Shown piece after piece: positions 58,630 to 64,000 of a stretch of DNA of 64,000 nt. Source of the DNA: Anthopleura xanthogrammica. Its lineage: Eukaryota; Cnidaria; Anthozoa; Actiniaria; Actiniidae. A program made the position numbers and the translations under genes. The stretch lies in contig OZ025206.1 of NCBI GenBank assembly GCA_964019055.1, positions 15,473,291 to 15,537,290 of the forward strand, in the 5' to 3' direction. Every line of letters starts with the position of its first letter. The stretch's first letter is position 1. The notes beneath the pieces are model-generated. The model was not told the DNA's origin. It was given only the letters and a program-made list of their open reading frames with translations, and searched no databases.

Positions 58630-61600
58630 TCAAACTACGGACACACAGTGCATTCAATGTTACAGGTAGTCGATGCTGCTAGCCATGTCACACGACGCAA
58701 TTAGTTGTACGCAATGTTGCTGAAGAAGAAAACGATCCCACTTCAGCAACATTGCCTGAAATATTGCGCGCAATGTTGCACCGTGTGTCCGTGCCTTCAT
58801 TCATTCTACTATAGTTAGTCATGATCTGCTCAAAGGAAATAAATAATTCGCCAAGAATCTTACTTTGAACGTCTAGCAATTTCTTCTCTTTTCTCGTTAA
58901 TCTTGATCTTTTCGGATTCATTCTCGATTTGTAATTTCTGAAAAAAAAATAATAATAATTATGTTATCAATTGATAAGTCATGTGGTATGTCATAGAGCA
59001 GTTTCGTGACTGTGTCAGTGCCGTTCCGTGTATGAAAACATTCGAAATTCCGCGCCGTGTCCGTGACGATGTTGCGTCCTAGCGTAATGTACCAGAAGTA
59101 GTTTCGTGTGCTGTGCCTGGCTCGATGGATGTCCTGAGTTCAGAACCTTACCGTTCCGTAAGCCGTAATACTTTATAAAACTACTCCCAGATTTAACACA
59201 CGCGCGTGCCTCCTGTGACTTGTACGCTTCTATAGTGCGGGCTATAACTTTTACGTGCCCCTTTTAGCAATGCAAAAAGTAAGGATGAATGAAACCTCCA
59301 GCCCGGTGTAGGCGATTGGCTTAAAACTGTAGCCTCTAAGGGAGCGCGCGTTAGTGAGATGATTATACAATAAAACTCAATAAGCGCACAAAGAACGGGC
59401 CAATGCACCTACCAATTGTTCGTGGGTAGTTTTACGGTTTCGATTGCGCATGGCTTTTTCGTGTTTCTCCAGCGTTGTAAGGTACGCTATGTGGCGGTTC
59501 ATTTCATCTTCGCGCTCTTTTTGCCGCCGTTTTTCCTCCTACGAGAAAGAACCATAATTTTCAGACAAATAAGCCAGATTCCGGCGATAAACGTTGCTAA
59601 AAATACAGCGTATTATACTGATTAGATCACTTCCCCCCGACCGAGAAAACTTGGCCGTCTAGTTTTTGGTATCCGTCATTCCAACTAACTAAAAATTCAG
59701 ACCCGTCGTTGAAAATGTAATTGACGAAGCCAAAATAAAAATAGTCAGTCTTTTTAACTAACTGTCTGGGTCGCGTAATCATAGAAATGGGGCTTAGTAC
59801 AAGGAGTACTGCAAGGGGCTTCTAGTAACCTATGGAATTCTTGTCAGTTCTTGGGTCCAAAGTTACCGCTAGGACATTTGCTATTGGTTCCGAATTTGGA
59901 TTGCACTTTGATCATTACCTGTTGGCGCTTCTTCTCAGCTTCAGCTATACGTTTCAGTTCTATCTTATTGGTCTGGAATCAAAATATGTCACTTAGTTAG
60001 TCTCAAAAATTGGTCTCAATAGACCCTTGGCAACCGGATTGGTTTTGGGTTACTGTAGGCGCGTGTGAGTGTCTGTATGGTGGTGGACAAAAAATTACGA
60101 CTTCTCACCAAAGTTCTTTCCTGCTTTTGACGCTCCTGCTCCCACAGAGATTGCTTCATGCGAATTGCTTCTTCTTTTTCTTGTTTTAGTCTTCGTTCTT
60201 TTCTCTCCCTCCGCGCGCGTGCTTCCATCTAGGAACAAGAAATACAGTTCACGGAAATAAGAATACGCAAATCGCTCTGCTGGGAAAACAGGTCAACCAC
60301 TAGCGCCTCTACATATCATTTGTATGATACTTCATACAATCGTTTTCTAGGAGAAATTATTGTGTCAAGTGTATACACCCACCTGTTTCATTTCTTTAGC
60401 GGTGTATTGCTCGTACAATTCTGCTTGATGTCTTTTCGTCCGTGCTTGACGCAAGTCATTTTCGAGTTGTCTCTGATCATCCCAGGCTAGGTCTAACATC
60501 ATTTTGTCTTTTCTTAATCTCTGGGCTTCCTCATGACGCGTAAGCATAAGATCGATTATCTTCTGGTCCTGTCGAAAGAACAAAAAAAATAAAAACTAAG
60601 GTGGCGGCTAGTATGAAGGAAAGTAGACAAAATGTAACTAAGAAATGAAGAAAAGGAAAAATATCATCTAAAAGAAAAACACAAGAGAAAACTGAAGCAA
60701 TTTTAAAGAAAAAGCGGTCTTAACACATTAATAAACAAACAAAAAATGTAAAAAAATAAAAACAAATAAATCAAGGAAGGGAACAAAAACGAAAGAACGA
60801 ACAAGCGACTGATTGGGTGGGTTGGTTGGTTAATGAAAAAGTCAAAGTAAATGCATAGAAATAATAGATATAAAGAGACGTCAGAAAAAAAACAACCAAG
60901 AACATCCGAAACTATTCCCAACTTTACCTTGTTAGACGCTCTCCTGCCCCCAACAGCATTCAGTATGCAATCAGTTGACATAGTACGGCTTTGCTTCTTA
61001 GGTTCAAGTGGGTTTAAAGAGACTGTTGAGCGCTCGCTGTCCCGTCGTGTAAGCTTAGGCGAGGACGGAAGCGAACCCGTCTTTGGGATTGACCATTGGC
61101 TACGAACTCGTCGAACATGAGGACTTGACACGCCTTCACTCGTGTCTGAGTCAGACGTTTCGCCGCGGGTTTTAGTATCATGGGAAGTGAAACTTTGGCT
61201 TTTCCTGAAATAAAATGGTTCAGAAATTAAAACTAAGTAAATGAATCAGCATTTCGTGTACAGTTTTATAATCAAAAGGCAGTAACTTTGGCCTTTCCTA
61301 AGAACTAAGTTCCTTCGCCTCCAGGGTACCTGGATAAGGGGACAACGACGATATAGTCATGAACTCAACAACACATTAGTTCGAGTGCATGCCAGAAATG
61401 GTCTATTCACAGCGCGAAGAGGAAGAAAGGGCACTTGAACTGACGATTTCAAGTACGTTTTGAGTTATATTTATAACAATACAGTTAGCTGTTTTCAAGT
61501 TTTAGCGACTTCTAAACATATCCAGACGCCTTCCATTAGTCGTCATAAGTTTGATGGGAGGACGGAATAAAAAAGAAAAGACGTATAGAATACTTGATCT

Positions 61601-64000
61601 AGGGACTTACCCGATCTTTGATTTCCCCCATACTGCGCGTTGGTCAGCACTTGTTTCTTCATAACCGTTTTTTCTGGATAAAACATTTGGGGAAAAGAAA
61701 ATATTATAATTATGAACAGGACAAGTTTGTCGGATACGACAACAAATATCGGTTCGGTATGTATACGAAAGAAAGAAAGTACGTAAAGATAGTACTGAAG
61801 AATTAAGCCGGAACATAGTTAACTATGGCTAGAACAAGCGGTATCAACATAACATTAGAGTTCTTCAGTTCATAGCTTGCATGCGTAACGACGCGTTCAG
61901 GAATTTAGGGGCTCCCTCCTTCTCCCCTTCCTTACGAAAAAATGACTAAAAATAAAAAGATAAATAAAGACGCAAAAGAAGAATGAATTGTGAAACAAGT
62001 AGGGAAAAGAGAGAGTAAAACTTACGTTGAACTGTGCTTCGGAGATGTTTTGCTCGAGCTTTTCAGTCTGTTATCCTTCGCGGTGGCTTCGGAGTGCAGA
62101 CTTGGTGATGAAGTACTTCGAACAACTTGCTGTCTATCGAGATCTAAGCGATTCAATAAAGAATAAACAGGAGATGAGAAAATATCACTGAAATCGTACG
62201 ATACAAGGCAGCTTTTCATGTTTAATAGTAAAACGATTGCGACTACGAGTAGTTTCTCCCCACAATGCTAATGTACAATCAGTTTGTTGTATACTAAACG
62301 ATTGATCCATTAACACTGTTTTTAAGTACTAGATATTAAATATTTATCAAAAAACGAACCTCTCTTAACACGTTTTACAATAGAACCTTTTGAGCAGCTT
62401 AATAGTATGGTATTTAGTTTAGGTAAGTATAAGTACGTAAAGACATGATGGACGGCTACAAAAAGGAAGAATGATTGATAACATTTATATACACATTTTT
62501 TTTATTCAATTCAAAACATAATGATGACACCAACGCTGGATATTTTTGCGATTAGAAACTGTAGTATAGGATTTTGGAAACCAATTCACTACTGTGAATA
62601 AAATATGAAGCTACGGATCAAAACAGATGTTTTTAATACTGTAGGACACACCCCAGAGCAGAAAACAAACCTTGTTTGAGATGTTCTCTAATTTTATATC
62701 CATTAAATATCCATTAGATATCCATTAGCTTCGTTAAAAATAAAAAAGACTTGTTTGGTTTATATAATTATGAAAAGGAAGTTGATTTTTTTAATTGGCT
62801 TATTTGTAAAATGATACTAATTTCTTGAATGCATAGTTATGGAAATGGAAAAAATATTCCAATAACAGCATGGTTTGAGATGACATTTGGCATAATAAAA
62901 TCAGACCAGAATGGACAGAATTCAAAAAAATTTGACTATAATTTCACCAGCTGTAGGAGTGGAATGGCAGACAATTTTGAAATGCCATGAGTGGTATTTG
63001 TGCCAAACATCATTTAGAAAACCACAATGTAGACTATTTTTCATACAGCTGTTACATGAGAAACCAATGTGATACCATCTGTTTACATTACATGTGTGCT
63101 TTTCACACGTAGAAATTTCAAACCAAGCTATACTTTGCCGATCAAACCACAGATATTTTTCAGATAGTTTCACAAATCATTACCCTTGGTAGAAGACAGG
63201 TGAGTCCTTTTTGTGAAATCTCCAATCACATCCCTTTCTCTCCTTTCTTGTTCACTAATAATTCTTTCTCGTTCTTCTTGGCATAGTCTCAGCTTTCCTG
63301 AAATGATTATATGACAGTATGTTTACATAATATGATTTCACAGCCAATTCTCGGGTTGTAGTCAATTATTAAGAAAATACTTGAACAGGAACATGGCCAG
63401 GATTTCCTACTGGAATGAGGGGGTACCCCAAACACCAATTTTATTGAACCCTGAAATAACCTTTTGGCTGATCTAAATCAGGACACAGCTAATTAACTCA
63501 CTGATTGAATAGGAATTTAGCATATTGGGGTGGGATTTGAGGAGGGAGGAAAACCTGAGAATCAAGAGAAAAACCCTCAAATTAAGGAAGATTATCTGCA
63601 ACACTCACTTCACTAACCTGGACAATCCACTCATCCCTCCACCTCTCCCCTCTCTACACACAAAATACAAACACTTCTTTTTACAGTTTACTTTTTACCC
63701 AATGGACAGGGACTTATTACATGCGCAACAGATTGCAATATACAAGGCTGCTGACTCAGATAGTGTTGTTTACTGCTTGCCTAAATAAAACTGTAAAAGT
63801 GTGGGGGGAGGGGGGCAGAAATTTAGTGGCTATAAACAATCTGTGGTCTCTGTAGATACAAACTAATGCCCTTTTACTTGTAATAAAGTGAGTATTAAAG
63901 TGGGTACTCACTCTTTCTCTGTCTCTCATGCTCTTGAAATACTTCATAAATGGCTTCATGGGAGTAGTTTGTGTCGTACAATGCTTCAAATTCATCAATA
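54585..64000 (-). CDS. CCDC177: CCDC177-like coiled-coil protein (16 exons visible, 5' end outside window)
   Basis: Exons 5' to 3': 63912-64000, 63184-63297, 62026-62143, 61611-61673, 60928-61204, 60383-60568, 60109-60228, 59919-59972, 59413-59538, 58864-58937, 58240-58347, 58037-58139, 57782-57891, 57299-57407, 57067-57131, 54585-54684 (TAG stop). All borders are GT/AG and phases close, giving about 604 visible residues. The order of landmarks matches vertebrate CCDC177: an N-terminal [20 protein letters not shown] followed by EERERIIS, then a Ser-rich linker ([20 protein letters not shown]). After that come [18 protein letters not shown], about 300 residues of charged coiled coil, and a terminal [13 protein letters not shown]. 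The function is poorly known; coiled-coil scaffolds of this type are often ciliary or cytoskeletal. The last intron (2.4 kb) holds the (GGAT)n tract. Confidence 0.85.
55281..55330. repeat. G22 tract between inverted repeats
   Basis: ACTACTCAAC (55281-55290) and GTTGAGTAGT (55321-55330) pair perfectly around a run of 22 G, in the last CCDC177-like intron. Confidence 0.9.
56520..56960. repeat. (GGAT)n microsatellite
   Basis: About 230 bp of pure GGAT, then GGAAGGAT and mixed variants. Long WMDG or HPSI ORFs in several frames are artefacts. Confidence 0.98.
57552..57775 (-). mobile_element. SINE in a CCDC177-like intron
   Basis: Minus-strand tRNA-like head at about 57700-57775 (GGCGCCTCTCGTCTC, B-box-like GGTTGGATTC) and tail GGTTGTTTCAGAGTTCGA. 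A plus-strand core fragment of the same family (CGAAGGTTTTTCTCCAGG) is adjacent at about 57475-57520. The SINE ends only a few bases before the donor of exon 57782-57891. Confidence 0.6.
58567..58627. repeat. (ATT)n microsatellite
   Basis: About 20 perfect ATT units in an intron. Confidence 0.97.
63441..63620 (-). mobile_element. SINE core and tail in a CCDC177-like intron
   Basis: Read on the minus strand: GAGGGTTTTTCTC...GGTTTTCCTCCCTCC core, ATTCCTATTCAATCAGTGAG, then GATTTAGATCAGCC and the end GGTTATTTCAGGGTTCAAT. The tRNA-like head is not clear. Confidence 0.6.

Overview
This window is nuclear DNA of an animal with spliced genes. GT-AG introns, SINE/LINE/MITE debris and metazoan genes (a STRAD pseudokinase, a CCDC177-like ciliary-type coiled-coil protein) show this directly. 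The overall look is AT-rich, with many short foldback elements, an L-galactose-dehydrogenase-like aldo-keto reductase and SINEs carrying a conserved central core. It suggests an anthozoan cnidarian (sea anemone or coral). That placement is inference, not proof.

Layout. (1) 1-8391, + strand: the 3' part of an amidase-signature gene (7 exons visible, 5' end outside the window). Its introns hold a MITE, a 61-bp minisatellite, a long (CTT)n tract, a 5'-truncated LINE and a 3.5-kb array of about 48 copies of a 73-bp satellite. (2) 8392-15232: gene-poor DNA with a MITE and a 27-bp minisatellite. (3) 15233-22185: a complete 6,953-bp DNA transposon with 715-bp near-identical terminal inverted repeats, a TTA duplication and one intact 1,589-residue ORF. 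The ORF has N-terminal Cys/His modules, a DDE-like core, a FEN1/XPG-like nuclease domain and a C-terminal Cys cluster, and I read the element as an Academ-type transposon. (4) 23599-25098, +: an intronless type II membrane protein related to O-fucosyltransferases. (5) 25099-32067: gene-poor, with a tiny 59-bp foldback element and a SINE. (6) 32068-43383, - strand: a full STRAD pseudokinase gene (11 coding exons, 383 aa) whose last exon has a decayed tandem copy downstream. (7) 43716-43787: tRNA-Asp(GUC), lying between the divergent STRAD and aldo-keto reductase promoters. (8) 44128-47897, +: complete aldo-keto reductase (10 exons, 356 aa), closest to plant L-galactose dehydrogenase. (9) 49039-51253, -: a four-exon, 300-aa protein I do not recognise. 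(10) 54585-64000, -: a CCDC177-like coiled-coil gene (16 exons visible, 5' end outside the window).

The genes do not form a pathway; this is an ordinary animal gene neighbourhood. I reconstructed all exon models by eye from reading frame, splice signals and protein-family similarity. The reading phases close exactly for STRAD, the aldo-keto reductase, the 300-aa gene and CCDC177. The most notable non-gene items are the FEN1-domain transposon, the intronic satellite that carries a 3' splice-site-like module in every unit, and the degenerate terminal-exon duplication of STRAD.
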